From contig OZ271831.1 of NCBI GenBank assembly GCA_965601455.1, positions 3,968,001 to 4,032,000 of the forward strand: DNA of 64,000 nucleotides, written 5' to 3'. The notes under the pieces are model-generated. The model made no database searches. It had not been told where the DNA came from and saw only the letters and a list, made by a program, of their open reading frames with translations. Shown one piece after another: positions 62,876 to 64,000 of the stretch (position 1 is its first letter; each line of letters begins with the position of its first letter). A program made the translations under genes and the position numbers. Origin of the DNA: JANQEU01 sp965601455. GTDB taxonomy: Bacteria > Bacteroidota > Bacteroidia > Cytophagales > Cyclobacteriaceae.

Positions 62876-63706
62876 ATGACCAGGATGCAACTTTTCGATA
62901 AGATCAGGGAAAAGCAGTCCATGCTTTGCGTGGGGCTGGATCCCGATCTGGATAAAATACCCAAACACCTTCTCGAGACGGAAGATCCGGTTTTCGAGTT
63001 TAATAAGGCAATAATTGATGCCACCCTTCCATACGCGGTTGCCTACAAACCAAACGTTGCCTTTTTCGAAGCGCTCGGCACAAAGGGATGGGAGTCACTT
63101 CGGAAAACTGCGGAGTATTTACCCAAGGAGGTCTTCAAAATCGCAGATGCCAAAAGAGGTGATATTGGAAACACAGCCAATAAATACGCTCAGGCATTTT
63201 TCAAGGAAATGAACTTTGATGCAATTACTGTATCACCCTATATGGGAGAGGATTCCATTACGCCATTCCTTCAATACGAAAATAAGTGGGTCATCATTCT
63301 TGGTGCAACCTCCAATATTGGCTTCCTCGATTTTCAGGATATTCTTGTCGATAACGATAGTGAAAAGCTATACGAACGGGTAATCAGAAAAAGTGCCGAA
63401 TGGGGGTCAAAACAGAACACCATGTTTGTTATTGGCGCCACTCGATCGGATAAAATGATTGCCATTCGTAGTTTGATCCCGGATCATTTCCTACTGGTTC
63501 CAGGTATTGGAGCACAAGGCGGCAGTCTTAAACAGGTATGCAAATTCGGAATCAACAAGCAAGGTGGTATGCTCATCAATGCCACAAGATCGATTATCTA
63601 CGCCAGTGATGGGAAGGACTTTGCTCAGGCTGCAGAAATGGAAGCAAAAAATCTTCAACAGCAACAAGCAGCGGAACTAATGAAGCACAAGGAGTTTAAA
63701 GTTTGA
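62876..63706 (+). CDS. pyrF: Orotidine 5'-phosphate decarboxylase (type 2)
   Basis: 276 residues, the longer type 2 form of the enzyme. It makes UMP from OMP. The catalytic region is DAKRGDIGNTANKY, with VGLDPD near the N-terminus and PGIGAQGG at the C-terminus. An alternative start lies three codons in (62885). It is downstream of ftsK/lolA but separated by 41 bases containing the palindrome. Confidence 0.94.
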   Translation: MTRMQLFDKIREKQSMLCVGLDPDLDKIPKHLLETEDPVFEFNKAIIDATLPYAVAYKPNVAFFEALGTKGWESLRKTAEYLPKEVFKIADAKRGDIGNTANKYAQAFFKEMNFDAITVSPYMGEDSITPFLQYENKWVIILGATSNIGFLDFQDILVDNDSEKLYERVIRKSAEWGSKQNTMFVIGATRSDKMIAIRSLIPDHFLLVPGIGAQGGSLKQVCKFGINKQGGMLINATRSIIYASDGKDFAQAAEMEAKNLQQQQAAELMKHKEFKV

Positions 63707-63712
63707 CTTTAC

Positions 63713-63720
63713 TATTTTTG
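63713..63720 (+). promoter_or_regulatory. Candidate -7 element of the DUF2851 gene
   Basis: TATTTTTG is a perfect TAnnTTTG box 20 bases before the ATG at 63741. No TTTG lies at the normal -33 spacing. Confidence 0.4.
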
Positions 63721-63740
63721 TCCATTACTTATAACGGTTT

Positions 63741-64000
63741 ATGGACGAAGAGCTTCTTCACTTTGTTTGGATTCAACAGGCTTATAATCATGGCAACCTT
63801 GCTACAGAGAATGGCCAGAAGCTTTCAATTGTAAAACCCGGTTACTTGAATACAAACGCTGGCCCTGACTTCTTCGATGCCAGCGTATTGATCGATGAAT
63901 TGAAATGGGTAGGTCATATTGAAATTCATATCAAAGCTTCTGATTGGTTCAACCACAAACATCACCTGGACCGAAAATATGACTCCACCATTTTACATGT
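63741..64000 (+). CDS. DUF2851 family protein (3' end outside window)
   Basis: Only the first 86 codons are in the window. MDEELLHFVWIQQAYN, NTNAGPDFFDASVLID and WVGHIEIHIKASDW are typical of the N-terminus of DUF2851 proteins, about 420 residues long in the phylum and of unknown function. No signal peptide is seen, so it is probably cytoplasmic. Confidence 0.85.
   Translation, partial: MDEELLHFVWIQQAYNHGNLATENGQKLSIVKPGYLNTNAGPDFFDASVLIDELKWVGHIEIHIKASDWFNHKHHLDRKYDSTILH

Noticed and set aside
1..64000. Complete insertion sequences, prophage, CRISPR arrays, tRNA or rRNA genes
   Set aside because: None seen: no transposase, integrase other than XerD, repeat-spacer pattern or cloverleaf was recognised by eye.

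Overview
The window looks like chromosomal DNA of a free-living Bacteroidota bacterium, probably of the Cytophagales type (inference). The G+C content is modest and genes sit tightly packed. A PorT-type protein of the type IX secretion system overlaps a menaquinone methyltransferase gene. Several families typical of the phylum are present: DUF5606, DUF2851, GIN-domain lipoproteins, and a PadR regulator next to an FtsX-type permease with a prefix domain. Several genes are preceded by TAnnTTTG, the -7 element of Bacteroidota promoters. No rRNA, tRNA, CRISPR array, complete insertion sequence or prophage was seen.

Layout. 1-8.1 kb: a penicillin-acylase-family hydrolase cut by the left edge, an aberrant Nramp-family transporter, an orphan secreted protein with a strong terminator, a GIN-domain lipoprotein, a DMT exporter, and a LytTR/LytS two-component operon led by a small secreted protein. 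8.2-13.7 kb: a surface-glycan block with three glycosyltransferases of ordinary folds, a PLOD-type glycosyltransferase, a sulfotransferase and the frameshifted remains of a further gene. 13.7-24.4 kb: housekeeping genes, namely greA with a HIT protein, a 2-hydroxyacid dehydrogenase, mgtE and rsmA on one strand, then tpx, a flavoprotein, pdxA, and the yceD-like/rpmF/fabH/efp/accB/accC cluster linking ribosome, fatty-acid and translation functions. 24.4-28.2 kb: the wreck of an alkaline phosphatase gene, a zinc-ribbon protein divergent from ssb with a 33-bp palindrome between them, and an ECF sigma/anti-sigma-like/outer-membrane operon.

28.2-38 kb is the most accessory-looking part. It holds an SPFH protein, a membrane protein, a 51-residue Arc-like protein and an AbiC-like protein, then an outer-membrane/DUF3179 pair, a PadR-permease unit with two operator-like repeats exactly 40 bp apart, and a lipoprotein sulfatase split by a -1 frameshift at an A8 tract. 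38-64 kb returns to core metabolism and cell biology: a ferredoxin-type reductase, purB, pyrB/pyrR, a chain of genes overlapping by one base (GT9, SixA, epimerase, ATP-grasp), an RRM protein, a lone receiver protein, DUF5606, engB, ubiE, porT, SDR and saccharopine dehydrogenase, a tRNA methyltransferase, rnhA, marC, a TPR protein, an aminotransferase, aroQ, xerD, pyrD, ftsK, lolA, pyrF and the start of a DUF2851 gene.

How they work together: pyrB, pyrR, pyrD and pyrF supply pyrimidine synthesis from scattered sites. accB, accC and fabH start fatty-acid synthesis. xerD and ftsK act together in chromosome dimer resolution. lolA and porT serve the outer membrane. The best candidates for new biology are the SPFH/Arc-like/AbiC-like block, the frameshifting sulfatase, the PadR repeat pair, the ssb palindrome and the Nramp homologue that lacks its metal-binding motif.
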